Shown here in pieces: positions 25,960-34,824 of a stretch of DNA of 64,000 nucleotides. The first letter of the stretch is position 1. Every line of letters begins with the position of its first letter. This stretch comes from Psychrobacillus psychrotolerans (GTDB taxonomy: Bacteria; Bacillota; Bacilli; Bacillales_A; Planococcaceae), in the NCBI RefSeq assembly GCF_900115805.1, contig NZ_FOXU01000010.1, positions 46,205-110,204 on the forward strand, read 5' to 3'. Both the position numbers and the translations under genes were made by a program. The notes beneath the pieces were generated by a model. It worked only from the letters and a program-made list of their open reading frames with translations, did no database searches and was not told the origin of the DNA.

Positions 25960-27663
25960 TTGTTGAAAGAACTAACGATAAAAAACTTTGCCATTATTGA
26001 TGAATTGACAGTTAGTTTTGAAGAAGGGCTTACTGTTCTTACAGGAGAAACTGGAGCAGGGAAGTCTATAATTATTGATGCGGTACATTTGTTATGCGGT
26101 GGTAGAGGCTCACATGAATTTATCAGACATGGCGCTAAAAAAGCAGAATTAGAGGGTTTGTTTTTAATAGCTAATCCCAGCCATGGAGTGATTAAAAAAC
26201 TAGAGGATATTGGGATAGATTTTGAAGACGAGTCTATTATTTTACGAAGAGATATCAATCTTTCAGGAAAAAGCGTTTGTCGAATAAACGGGAAACTTGT
26301 AACTATCGGTATTTTAAGAGAAATTGGTGCTTCTTTAATAGATATCCACGGCCAACATGAGAGCCAAGAATTGATGGATGATAAGGCACATATTCATCTA
26401 TTGGATCAATTTGCAGGAGAAAGCTTAAAAGAAGTAAAAGATTCTTATCAAGAACTTTATAAGCAATATAAAAAATGGAAAAAAGAGCTAGACAAACTAT
26501 CAGAGAATGAACAACAGATTGCACACAAAATCGATCTGTATACATTTCAGGTTGAGGAAATTGTTGACTCAAACTTAGTTATTGGTGAAGAGGAACAGTT
26601 ACAGGAACAGAAAAAGAAATTACAAAATTTTCATAAAGTATTTGATAAGATGAGTAGCGCCTATGATGCCATACTAGATGAATCTAAAGGGTTGGATTAT
26701 ATAGGAACTGCTATGGCAGATCTTCAAGATATCGCAGATATGGATAAGAATATGCAAGAGCTAAGTGAAAATGTATCGTCAGCATTTTACATATTACAGG
26801 ATGCAGCTTATCAACTGAAAAATGAGTTGGATGAGATGGAATTTGATAATAACCAGCTACAAATTGTAGATGAACGTTTAGCTACTATCCAAACGTTAAA
26901 ACGAAAATATGGTCCCTCTATTGAAGAAATACTTGCATACAAAGATCAGATTCAATATAGTTTAGACCAATTAGTGAATCGTGATGAGCAAATTCAAAAA
27001 ATGGCTGAAAAAATACATCAAATTGAAATTGACTTGGAACTAGAAGCAACGGATTTAACAGATAAACGTAAAAGCGCAGCAAAACGATTAAGCGTTGCTA
27101 TTATGGAGCAATTACAAGAACTATATATGGAAAAGGCCACTTTTTCGGTTATGTTTCATGAGACTGTTAAACCAGTTTACAATGAAAATGGATTAGACGA
27201 TATATCATTTTACATTTCAACAAACGTAGGGGAACCTTTGAAAGCATTAACTAAAATTGCTTCAGGCGGAGAACTTTCTCGAATGATGCTGGCACTCAAG
27301 AGTATCTTTTCCAAACATCAAGGTATCACATCCATTATTTTTGATGAGGTTGATACGGGAGTAAGTGGACGAGTTGCTCAATCGATTGCAGAAAAAATTG
27401 CAGGAATTGCTTCGAATTCTCAAGTACTTTGTATATCTCATTTACCACAAGTTGCTGCAATGGCAGATCAGCATTTAATGATTAAAAAAGAGGTAAGTGG
27501 AAATCGAACGTTTACTGTTTTAGAAGAAGTGCAAAACGATAAACGAGCGGAAGAACTTAGTCGCATGATGTCTGGGGCAGAAATCACAAGCACAACATTA
27601 CAGCATTCGAAAGAACTATTAACTTTAGCAAAAGATCGAAAAAAAATTATTAGAAACGTCTAA
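25960..27663 (+). CDS. recN: DNA repair protein RecN
   Basis: The 567-residue SMC-like ATPase has Walker A GETGAGKS near residue 30, two coiled-coil arms at about 150-360, the signature ASGGELSRMMLALKS and Walker B IFDEVDTGVSG. It gathers at double-strand breaks and tethers DNA ends. The start is a TTG at 25960 (MLKELTIKNFAIID) behind AATGAGGTG. A strong terminator follows. Confidence 0.96.
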   Translation: MLKELTIKNFAIIDELTVSFEEGLTVLTGETGAGKSIIIDAVHLLCGGRGSHEFIRHGAKKAELEGLFLIANPSHGVIKKLEDIGIDFEDESIILRRDINLSGKSVCRINGKLVTIGILREIGASLIDIHGQHESQELMDDKAHIHLLDQFAGESLKEVKDSYQELYKQYKKWKKELDKLSENEQQIAHKIDLYTFQVEEIVDSNLVIGEEEQLQEQKKKLQNFHKVFDKMSSAYDAILDESKGLDYIGTAMADLQDIADMDKNMQELSENVSSAFYILQDAAYQLKNELDEMEFDNNQLQIVDERLATIQTLKRKYGPSIEEILAYKDQIQYSLDQLVNRDEQIQKMAEKIHQIEIDLELEATDLTDKRKSAAKRLSVAIMEQLQELYMEKATFSVMFHETVKPVYNENGLDDISFYISTNVGEPLKALTKIASGGELSRMMLALKSIFSKHQGITSIIFDEVDTGVSGRVAQSIAEKIAGIASNSQVLCISHLPQVAAMADQHLMIKKEVSGNRTFTVLEEVQNDKRAEELSRMMSGAEITSTTLQHSKELLTLAKDRKKIIRNV

Positions 27664-27692
27664 AGACCTTATTTAACTAAGGTCTTTTTTTT
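27662..27692 (+). terminator. Terminator after recN
   Basis: AAAGACCTTA at 27662-27671 pairs with TAAGGTCTTT at 27678-27687 and is followed by T8 in all. Confidence 0.92.
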
Positions 27693-27708
27693 ATCAATTA
27701 TTTACCTA

Positions 27709-27737
27709 TCATAGCCGACATTTTCTAGGACATAGTA
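27709..27737 (+). promoter_or_regulatory. Candidate sigma-G promoter of spoIVB
   Basis: TCATAG at 27709-27714 and CATAGTA at 27731-27737, 16 bp apart, resemble the sigma-G/sigma-F pattern (-10 CATACTA). The start would fall near 27744, just before the ribosome site of spoIVB. In B. subtilis spoIVB is made in the forespore under sigma-G. The -35 match is weak. Confidence 0.4.
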
Positions 27738-27757
27738 TCAATATAGGGAGGTGAAAT

Positions 27758-28714
27758 ATGCAGAAAAACTATCGAAAATGGTCGCTAATGCCACTACTCT
27801 TCTTTACTTTATTCTTCGCAAACAATTCAGCTTTTGCAGAACAGACTTCAGTAGTACCACTCGGACAGTCCATTCAAATTGATTTACATTATGGTACCGT
27901 TTTTGTAAATAATGATGTTTTAATTTCAGATGATGAATGGCTGCGTACGGGTGACTCGATTCATCTGATCAACAACAAGCCAGTGACAAATCTAATTGAC
28001 GTAAAAAGTCATTTAAAAGATAGTACACAAATTATTATCCAGTATGAGCATAAAAAAGAAAAGTATACGAAAAGCATTACTCCAAATCAAATGGTGAAAT
28101 TACTTCCATTTTTGAGAGATGCAACAGAAGGTATTGGTACTTTAACTTATTTTGATCCAAATACAAAAGAATTTGGTGCCTTAGGTCATCAAATAGTGGA
28201 CCAACAGTCTGGAATTACTCCGAATTTCTCGGAAGGTTCAATATATTTATCATCAATAGAGCAGATAAAGAAAAGTACTCCAGGAAATCCTGGCTATAAA
28301 ATAACCTCCCACACTTCAAATACGCTACCGATAGGTGGAGTAAATGAAAATAATGTATACGGTGTTTTCGGAAAATTGGACAATAGTGCATTAGAAAATA
28401 TATCTATGCAAGAGGTAGAAATTGTAGATCCAGAAGAAATAGTGACAGGTAAAGCAGTTATGCGTACCTCCATCGATGGTAAAAAAGTTCAGGATTTCGC
28501 AATAGAAATTTCTTCTGTAGAAGGTCATATATTTCAGTTTACTGTAACGGACAAAAAGCTCATAGAAAAGACAGGTGGAATCTTACAAGGTATGAGTGGG
28601 AGTCCGATTATGCAAAAAGATAAACTAATTGGTGTTATTACTCATATGTATGTGGATAGACCAGAAAATGGTGCTGCGTTAGCGATTACGGAAATGATGA
28701 AAAAGAGTCCATGA
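27758..28714 (+). CDS. spoIVB: Stage IV sporulation serine protease SpoIVB
   Basis: The 318-residue protein has a signal peptide/anchor (residues 9-28), a short PDZ domain (about 45-105) and an S55 peptidase domain. The catalytic triad is readable: His144 in GALGH, Asp264 in TVTD and Ser279 in GMSGSPI, with Asp and Ser 15 apart as in B. subtilis. It is secreted from the forespore and cuts SpoIVFA to switch on sigma-K. The B. subtilis protein is near 425 residues, so this one is about a quarter shorter, mainly in the N-terminal and PDZ region. GGGAGGTG precedes the ATG. Confidence 0.93.
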   Translation: MQKNYRKWSLMPLLFFTLFFANNSAFAEQTSVVPLGQSIQIDLHYGTVFVNNDVLISDDEWLRTGDSIHLINNKPVTNLIDVKSHLKDSTQIIIQYEHKKEKYTKSITPNQMVKLLPFLRDATEGIGTLTYFDPNTKEFGALGHQIVDQQSGITPNFSEGSIYLSSIEQIKKSTPGNPGYKITSHTSNTLPIGGVNENNVYGVFGKLDNSALENISMQEVEIVDPEEIVTGKAVMRTSIDGKKVQDFAIEISSVEGHIFQFTVTDKKLIEKTGGILQGMSGSPIMQKDKLIGVITHMYVDRPENGAALAITEMMKKSP

Positions 28715-28724
28715 ATAAATAAAG

Positions 28725-28755
28725 GGGTAGACCGAAATTTAGGTCTACCCTTTTT
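28725..28755 (+). terminator. Terminator after spoIVB
   Basis: GGGTAGACC at 28725-28733 pairs with GGTCTACCC at 28742-28750 and is followed by T5. Confidence 0.92.
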
Positions 28756-28788
28756 ACACATTTAGGTATAATATGGATATAAAGATAA

Positions 28789-28899
28789 TTCGACATCAAT
28801 GTTATAATATTCAAAACTTTGTCGCAACGTAACGAAACTGTATTATAAAAGCCTTATTTTTAACAACAATAAAGGATTTGGGCGTATTAAAGAGAATAA
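28789..28899 (+). promoter_or_regulatory. spo0A control region: 0A boxes, vegetative and sigma-H promoters
   Basis: A perfect 0A box in reverse (TTCGACA, 28789-28795) and a one-mismatch box (TGTCGCA, 28820-28826) lie upstream of two promoters. AAAGGATTT at 28871-28879 and AGAGAATAA at 28891-28899, 11 bp apart, fit the sigma-H consensus (RnAGGAwWW, RnnGAATwW) at every position. TTGTCG at 28819-28824 with TATTAT at 28841-28846 (16 bp) is a candidate sigma-A promoter. This is the two-promoter, self-controlled layout known for B. subtilis spo0A. Confidence 0.75.
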
Positions 28900-28935
28900 T
28901 ACCTGAGTGAAAAATTACAAAAGGTGGATGAGAAA

Positions 28936-29727
28936 ATGGAAAAGATAAAAATTGCAATTGTGGATGACAACAAAGACTTAATTCGTACGATGGAATCTTA
29001 TTTCGATCAACATCCGGAAATTGAAATAATTGGAACAGCTGTTAATGGGAAACTTTGTTTAGAGCTTTTGGAGTCTACTCAACCAGATGTGTTATTACTC
29101 GACATTATTATGCCTCACTTAGACGGAATCGCCGTTTTAGATAATCTACAAAGAGACAATAAACTTAAAGATATCCATGTAATTATGCTTACCGCTTTTG
29201 GGCAAGAGGATGTTATGAAACAAGCAGTTGACCTGGGTGCATCTTATTTTATGCTTAAGCCATTTGAGTTTGAACGCTTAGTAACACAGATTAAACAAGT
29301 AGCAGGCAAAAAAGGCTTTGTTCAAGAATCACCTGTTAAAAATAGCCCTGAAAAAGAAGCTCTACAAAATAAGCGAATGATTGACAATATCATTACGAAT
29401 GTTATTAAAGAAATTGGCGTACCTGCGCATATTAAAGGATATTCCTATCTGCGTGAGGCTATACAAATGGTCTACAGTGATATCGAATTATTAGGTTCCA
29501 TCACGAAAGTCTTATATCCAGAAATAGCTAAAAAGTTTCAAACGACACCATCCCGTGTAGAACGAGCAATTAGACATGCAATCGAGGTTGCGTGGAACCG
29601 TGGAAACTATGAAACTATTTCTAAATTATTTGGATACACCGTCCACCACCTAAAATCCAAACCTACTAATTCCGAGTTTATCGCGATGATCGCAGATAAG
29701 ATTCGTATGGAGAATATGGCTAGTTAA
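28936..29727 (+). CDS. spo0A: Sporulation master response regulator Spo0A
   Basis: The 263-residue protein has a receiver domain (1-125: acidic pair Asp10-Asp11, phosphorylation site Asp56 in [12 protein letters not shown], Thr in MLTAFGQ, Lys in LKPF) and the Spo0A C-terminal DNA-binding domain ([31 protein letters not shown]). It starts sporulation when phosphorylated through the phosphorelay. The ATG at 28936 ([12 protein letters not shown]) follows AAAGGTGG; a GTG at 28924 lies in that ribosome site. Confidence 0.98.
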   Translation: MEKIKIAIVDDNKDLIRTMESYFDQHPEIEIIGTAVNGKLCLELLESTQPDVLLLDIIMPHLDGIAVLDNLQRDNKLKDIHVIMLTAFGQEDVMKQAVDLGASYFMLKPFEFERLVTQIKQVAGKKGFVQESPVKNSPEKEALQNKRMIDNIITNVIKEIGVPAHIKGYSYLREAIQMVYSDIELLGSITKVLYPEIAKKFQTTPSRVERAIRHAIEVAWNRGNYETISKLFGYTVHHLKSKPTNSEFIAMIADKIRMENMAS

Positions 29728-29776
29728 ATTTTACTGTTTTGGATGCTTAATTTTTAACTTCAAAAATACTCCTTCT

Positions 29777-29809
29777 AAAGCCAACGGATTCTTTATTCGC
29801 TGGCTTTTT
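29777..29809 (+). terminator. Terminator after spo0A
   Basis: AAAGCCA at 29777-29783 pairs with TGGCTTT at 29801-29807, with a CG/CG pair inside, and is followed by a short T tract. From here to 30060 I see only AT-rich DNA and a TATAAT at 30033-30038 that could be a -10 element of the next gene. Confidence 0.75.
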
Positions 29810-30064
29810 AATATATTAAATTTTGAAGTCCAAACCTACTGTGCGTACAAGTACTTTTTACGTTGAAGAAATATCTACTGTTAAAGACTTTATACCCTTT
29901 ATACGAGAAATTAGTGTGACTATTTATCTGTATCAGTTTATAGTTCCAAATTTTTTAGCAAAAGCTGTTAGGTAATAATAGCGATATATTTAGTTTAATC
30001 AAAATATTTATTCCACCTCTTTCGATACTGAGTATAATAATATTGAGAGGAAGTGTTGCAAGTT

Positions 30065-31636
30065 ATGATAATTATAGAAAATGATGAAATAATACTTTCT
30101 ACAGATAATGGACGAGTATTTATGACTATAAAAAAGGAACGCTATAATTTAAAAAAGGTGGATGAATTAACTAGAAATCATCCAAGACTTAAAATATTAG
30201 ATTTTATGGCTGTAAAAAAAGCAGTTGAGAGCGGTTCTCATGAGCCAATAGAGTTGGGCGCTTGGATAGATAGTATGGAATTAGAAATAAGCAGTGATAA
30301 AATGCAAGCGTTTCTCACTATATATGAATCTCCAAAATTTATACAAGATAACCTAGAGAATCTTCAAATGAATATACATAAGCTTCTACAAGACAATCAC
30401 ATTATATTCGGACAACGGTCTTTAGATTTAATGTCGATTAAAACAGGTAAATCCTACATAATTGCAGAGGGACTTCCACCTGAAAAAGGTGCCAATGCCA
30501 AAATTACTTATTTACAACAAGCGGAAAAAACACCAGTGATCAATGATGACGGGAAAGCAGATTACTTTGATATGAACTTCCTCGTAGAGATTAGTGAAGG
30601 ATCTTGGCTTGGCGAAAAAATCCCTGCTCAGCAAGGTGTGCCAGGTAAGAATATTTTCGGAGAGATAGTTCCTCCTATAATGGGTGATGATTCGCTGTTG
30701 AAATATGATACTAAATCAGCTTATGAAGTAGAAGAAGAAGGGAAGACAGTCCTTCGTTCTAAAACAAAAGGTGTAATAGGAGAACTTAATGGAGTGCTTA
30801 CGGTACAAAAGCATCTAGTTATAGATGGCGATGTTGGACTGGAAACAGGAAATTTAAAATTTGATGGATCTATTCAAGTTAAAGGAACGGTAATGGCTGG
30901 TTATTCCATAATAGCTTCAGGGGATATCTCCATTGATTCCAATGAAGGTGTACATGCAGCTGAACTGATAAAATCTACTGAGGGAGATGTGTTCATTAAA
31001 GGTGGTATCTTCGGTAAAGGGATTACAACGATCGAAGCCCATCAAAATATTTTTGTTAAGCATGCAAATGAATGTACATTAGAGGCAAAAGATACTATAC
31101 AAATAGGATCTTATTCTCTAGGAGCTACAATTTTTTGTGATAAACTTGTTGTAGATGAACGTAAAGGGAAAATTATTGGTGGTAAAGCGATTGCTATCAA
31201 TTCAATTAGTACTGCATATTCTGGTAACAACTCAGAAAGAAAAACAGAGTTGATTGTACAGGGAATTGACCGTAAAATTTTAACGGAAAATGCTAAAACT
31301 AAAGCACAAGAAATGATGAAGCTACAGGAAGAGACAACAAAGCTCAACTTTAGTTTAAGTCAATTGAACCAATTTAAAAGCTCTATGTCTGTTCAACAAG
31401 TAGCCTTATACGAGCAAACTAAGCAAAAATACAATGAAACCAAGCGTAAAGTAAAAGAGTTAGATGAAGAGATACAGCGGATCTTGAAAATGTTAAGACA
31501 AACATCGGATTATTTCATCGATATTAAAAGAGAAGCAAATCCTGGAACTGTTATTCAAATTGGAAACAAGTCTTCCTATTTAACGAAGCAAACTAAAGGG
31601 AAATTCAAATTGGAAAATGGGGAGTTAAATGTCTAA
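30065..31636 (+). CDS. DUF342 (FapA-like) protein
   Basis: The 523-residue protein has a DUF342/FapA layout: an N-terminal domain to about 250, a right-handed beta-helix rich in V/I/G repeats (about 255-390: GDVGLETGNLKFDGSIQVKGTVMAGYSIIASGDISI), and a C-terminal coiled coil (about 405-490). The family is widespread among Firmicutes and its function is unknown; some members are called polymer-forming. The start is uncertain: TTG 30056 or ATG 30065, behind GAGAGGAAG at 30045-30053. It overlaps the next gene by 8 bp, so they form an operon. Confidence 0.85.
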   Translation: MIIIENDEIILSTDNGRVFMTIKKERYNLKKVDELTRNHPRLKILDFMAVKKAVESGSHEPIELGAWIDSMELEISSDKMQAFLTIYESPKFIQDNLENLQMNIHKLLQDNHIIFGQRSLDLMSIKTGKSYIIAEGLPPEKGANAKITYLQQAEKTPVINDDGKADYFDMNFLVEISEGSWLGEKIPAQQGVPGKNIFGEIVPPIMGDDSLLKYDTKSAYEVEEEGKTVLRSKTKGVIGELNGVLTVQKHLVIDGDVGLETGNLKFDGSIQVKGTVMAGYSIIASGDISIDSNEGVHAAELIKSTEGDVFIKGGIFGKGITTIEAHQNIFVKHANECTLEAKDTIQIGSYSLGATIFCDKLVVDERKGKIIGGKAIAINSISTAYSGNNSERKTELIVQGIDRKILTENAKTKAQEMMKLQEETTKLNFSLSQLNQFKSSMSVQQVALYEQTKQKYNETKRKVKELDEEIQRILKMLRQTSDYFIDIKREANPGTVIQIGNKSSYLTKQTKGKFKLENGELNV

Positions 31637-32348
31637 TATACCTGTGTATGCTCACCGTGGAGCTCCAGTCAAAACAGTAGAAAATTCTATGAAAGCTTTT
31701 AAAAGAGCTGTGAAACTTGGGGTAGATGGGATTGAACTAGATTTACAGCTTTCAGCAGATGGCGTGCCCTTTGTCACGCATGATATCGACTTTTTTCGAC
31801 TTGCCGGAAACAAGCGAAGAATTACGGATATGCTAGCAGAAGAAATTTTGCAACTAAAGCTTGGTCGAGTGTTTTACCGTAAATTTCTCTATTCCCGAGT
31901 TGTGACATTTGATGAATTCATTCGTTTTGTGACACCCTTAGGAATTAAGTTAAATGTTGAATTGAAAGAATCCTTTCTAGGGAAAAATGAAAAGATTAGA
32001 GAAGTTGTAGAAATGGCATCACCAATTGCAGATGTTCACTTTTCTTCTTTTGAATTTAGTGTACTACAAACCATACATGCGATGAAAAGTGATGTCCAAA
32101 CAGCTTTTATAGGCAAAAAAAATTCTGATTGGGATTATGTGTTGTCCATTAAAGAAATAGATGCTATTCACTTCAATAAAAAATTTTATGATACTGATTT
32201 GATGAGAAGAGTGTGGGATGCTGGTTATCCGATGCGCTTTTATAACATTAAGGGGAACGAGAAGTATATTCAACATCCACATGAGTCTGTCATTGGATGG
32301 ATTACTGATTATCCTGAAAAAGTGTTGCAACAACAAAAAAGACGCTGA
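31629..32348 (+). CDS. Glycerophosphodiester phosphodiesterase
   Basis: The 239-residue GDPD-family enzyme should split glycerophosphodiesters into glycerol 3-phosphate and an alcohol. Motifs: AHRGAPVKTVENSMKAF (catalytic His-Arg and Glu-Asn), GVDGIELDLQLSADGVPFVTHD (metal ligands E, D and the second catalytic His) and LNVELKE. No signal peptide is visible, so it is cytoplasmic. It matches YqiK of the B. subtilis spo0A-bkd interval in place. The ATG lies 8 bases inside the DUF342 gene. Confidence 0.9.
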   Translation: MSNIPVYAHRGAPVKTVENSMKAFKRAVKLGVDGIELDLQLSADGVPFVTHDIDFFRLAGNKRRITDMLAEEILQLKLGRVFYRKFLYSRVVTFDEFIRFVTPLGIKLNVELKESFLGKNEKIREVVEMASPIADVHFSSFEFSVLQTIHAMKSDVQTAFIGKKNSDWDYVLSIKEIDAIHFNKKFYDTDLMRRVWDAGYPMRFYNIKGNEKYIQHPHESVIGWITDYPEKVLQQQKRR

Positions 32349-32370
32349 CTATTATAGTCTACGTCTTTTT
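32336..32370. terminator. Bidirectional terminator
   Basis: AAAAAGACG (32336-32344) pairs with CGTCTTTTT (32362-32370), with an inner GACT/AGTC pair. It includes the stop of the phosphodiesterase gene, and read in reverse it ends just past the convergent DUF2627 gene. Confidence 0.88.
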
Positions 32371-32601
32371 CTTTTGAAATCGTGGAGCTACTTTCCCATT
32401 TTTACGATCACGGTTCAATAGGAAGCCTGCAAAGAAGCCTAATCCAAGAACTGTAAATATTAATCCGCTTATAAATTGAATGGCCAAGCCACCAATAGGG
32501 AGGATTTGCAATCCGAAAAACGTATCTCTCATTAATTTAATCCCAAATGCTGCTAAAATTCCAGGAATTAATAACACGATTAAAGCCGCTAAACGAGCCA
32601 T
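32359..32601 (-). CDS. yqzF: DUF2627 small membrane protein
   Basis: The 80-residue protein has two hydrophobic helices (about 4-24 and 38-62) and a basic C-terminus. It matches the DUF2627 (YqzF) family: MARLAALIVLLIPGILAAFGIKLMRDTFFG and GFLLNRDRKNGKV. The ATG at 32601 follows AGGAGTG at a 7-base spacing; a longer upstream frame is not coding. It lies between the phosphodiesterase and bkdR, as in B. subtilis. Function is unknown. Confidence 0.88.
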   Translation of the reverse strand: MARLAALIVLLIPGILAAFGIKLMRDTFFGLQILPIGGLAIQFISGLIFTVLGLGFFAGFLLNRDRKNGKVAPRFQKKKT

Positions 32602-32650
32602 TTTTTTCACTCCTGTTCCTACTAATTTAATTTTACTATCAACAATATGA

Positions 32651-32679
32651 TTGTCAACGAAAGAAACTTGCGTTATGAT
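32651..32679 (+). promoter_or_regulatory. Sigma-A promoter of bkdR
   Basis: TTGTCA at 32651-32656 and TATGAT at 32674-32679 are 17 bp apart, with a start expected near 32686, some 44 bases before the bkdR start. I found no -24/-12 (TGGCAC-N5-TTGC) element here or downstream in the operon. Confidence 0.65.
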
Positions 32680-32729
32680 AAATGAGAAGTGCAATAAGTT
32701 GCAGATGATTAATGGGGGTGTGCATATTC

Positions 32730-34751
32730 TTGCAAAACATAATAATAGTAGGCGCTGGTAATGGAGGATATGCACTTTTGAAATTAATACAACAAGCTGA
32801 GTACCTTCAAGTAAAAGCTATTGTAGACATTGATGAAACTGCTCCCGGGTTAAAACTTGCAAAAGAGAATAATATTCCTACATATACAGATTGGAAACCT
32901 CTCCTAAATGGAGATATTCAGATCATCATTGATGTCACTGGAAACAAAGAGGTATTTCATGAGCTTCTTGCAAATAGACCTGCCACTGCGGTATTAATAC
33001 CAGGCGAAATCGCCAACTTAATTGTTTCACTTTTAGAAGAAAAAAATAAATATATAAACATTATTGATCAAAAAAAGATGATGCAAGAGTTAATCTTCAA
33101 TTCAATTGAAGAAGGTATGATTGGTATTGATGATCAAGGTATCGTGAATTTATTCAACAAAAGTGCTGAAAAAATGACGCATATATCAGTCGGTAATGCC
33201 ATTGGAAAACATGTGCATGAGGTAATCTCATTAAGTGAATTACCAAGAGTGTTCGATTCAGGTAGGGTTGAGCTAAACAAAGAACTTATTCTTGAAAGCG
33301 GTACCAAAATTGTTACCTCGCGTTATCCGATGATAGATGAAGCGGGAAAACAGGTTGGTGCAATTGCAGTTTTTAAGGATATTTCGGAAGTAGTTCGACT
33401 AGCTGAAGAGATTACTAACTTAACAGAAATTCAAAAAATGCTAGAAGCGATTATTTATTCAAGTGACGACGCTATTTCTGTTGTGGATGAGGAAGGTAAA
33501 GGGATTCTTATTAACCCAGCCTATACTAGAATAACTGGCTTTAGTGAAGCAGAAGTAATTGGGCAACCCGCAACGGCAGATATTTCTGAAGGGGAAAGTA
33601 TCCACTTGAAAGTGTTACAAACTCGTAAACCTATCCGTGGTGTAAATTTACGAGTAGGAAAACAGAAAAAAGATGTAATCGTCAATGTCGCACCTATTAT
33701 TGTTAACCAACAACTAAAAGGTAGTGTAGGTGTTATTCACGATATGACGGAAATGCGTGGCTTAATGAAAGAATTAGACCATGCACGGACACTCATCAGA
33801 ACGTTAGGCGCAACTTATAGTTTTGAAGATATCGTCGGCACATCAAATGAGATAAACTTTACAATTGAGCAGGCTAAGCTAGCGGCAAATGTTCCGATAA
33901 CCGTTCTCTTAAGGGGAGAGGTCGGGTCTGGAAAAGATTTATTTGCGCTTTCGATACACAGTGAAAGTGAACGGGCAAATCATCCGTTCCTTCGTGTTAA
34001 TTGCAGCTCTTTGGAAGAGTATTTGTTAGAAACTGAGCTATTTGGTTCGGAAAAAGATGGATATATACAACATGGTTTTTTTGAACAAGCAACAAATGGA
34101 ACCATTTTCTTGGATGAAGTTGGGGAACTTACGAAAAAGACACAAGCCAAACTGCTCCGTGTTCTTAGAGAAAATGCAATCATTCGAGTGGACGGGGCGA
34201 CATCGATACCAGTGGATGTGCGAATTATAGCATCTAGTAGTTTGAATCTCGAAAAAGCCATGCTAGAAGGTACTTTTAGAGAAGATTTCTATTATCAATT
34301 GAATCGAATGCCCATTCATATTCCTTCCTTGCGCAATCGTAAGCAGGATATTCCGGCAATCGCGGAACATTTACTTGTCCGATTAAATCAAGAATTTGGT
34401 CGCAATATAGAAGGCTTTTCAGAAGAAGCAATGGGAAGTTTACTATTATATGATTGGCCGGGGAATGTACGAGAGCTAGAAAATGTTATAAGTCGTTCGA
34501 TGATCTTTTTGCAGCCGAACGATCGAATAGTGGAAGAGCATCACTTACCAAAATCAATGCTAGTCTTACCAAATGAGGACAAGGGAGAGACTTCACTTGG
34601 TACGCTAGCGGAGCAAATGGATGAAATGGAAAAGAAAGTATTGGCACAAACATTGAAAGTTTGTGGAGGAAACAAGTCACAAACTGCCAAACAACTTAAT
34701 ATTTCACTCCGCACATTATATTACAAGTTAGAAAAATATCATTTAGCATAA
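32730..34751 (+). CDS. bkdR: BkdR-type AAA+ activator lacking the GAFTGA loop
   Basis: The 673-residue protein is built like the sigma-54 activator BkdR: an N-terminal Rossmann-like domain (IIIVGAGNGGYALL, 1-105), two PAS domains (about 118-225 and 235-340), an AAA+ domain (about 360-590) and a Fis-type HTH (about 648-670, SQTAKQLNISLRTLYYKL). In the AAA+ domain Walker A is GEVGSGKD and Walker B is TIFLDEV. After ETELFGSEK, however, the sigma-54 contact loop GAFTGA is absent; the segment reads DGYIQHGFF and is several residues shorter than usual. It should not activate sigma-54 polymerase. The TTG at 32730 follows GGGGGTG. It opens the bkd operon. Confidence 0.88.
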   Translation: MQNIIIVGAGNGGYALLKLIQQAEYLQVKAIVDIDETAPGLKLAKENNIPTYTDWKPLLNGDIQIIIDVTGNKEVFHELLANRPATAVLIPGEIANLIVSLLEEKNKYINIIDQKKMMQELIFNSIEEGMIGIDDQGIVNLFNKSAEKMTHISVGNAIGKHVHEVISLSELPRVFDSGRVELNKELILESGTKIVTSRYPMIDEAGKQVGAIAVFKDISEVVRLAEEITNLTEIQKMLEAIIYSSDDAISVVDEEGKGILINPAYTRITGFSEAEVIGQPATADISEGESIHLKVLQTRKPIRGVNLRVGKQKKDVIVNVAPIIVNQQLKGSVGVIHDMTEMRGLMKELDHARTLIRTLGATYSFEDIVGTSNEINFTIEQAKLAANVPITVLLRGEVGSGKDLFALSIHSESERANHPFLRVNCSSLEEYLLETELFGSEKDGYIQHGFFEQATNGTIFLDEVGELTKKTQAKLLRVLRENAIIRVDGATSIPVDVRIIASSSLNLEKAMLEGTFREDFYYQLNRMPIHIPSLRNRKQDIPAIAEHLLVRLNQEFGRNIEGFSEEAMGSLLLYDWPGNVRELENVISRSMIFLQPNDRIVEEHHLPKSMLVLPNEDKGETSLGTLAEQMDEMEKKVLAQTLKVCGGNKSQTAKQLNISLRTLYYKLEKYHLA

Positions 34752-34824
34752 ATGGGATCACTTCAAACAATAGGGGTATTGAATATATAAGTTAGACCCA
34801 TTTAACTACTAGGAGGAACTACAC

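Noticed and set aside
34752..34824. Sigma-54 promoter before bcd
   Set aside because: No TGG-N9-GC arrangement at the right spacing exists in the 73 bp; this absence is used in the BkdR finding.
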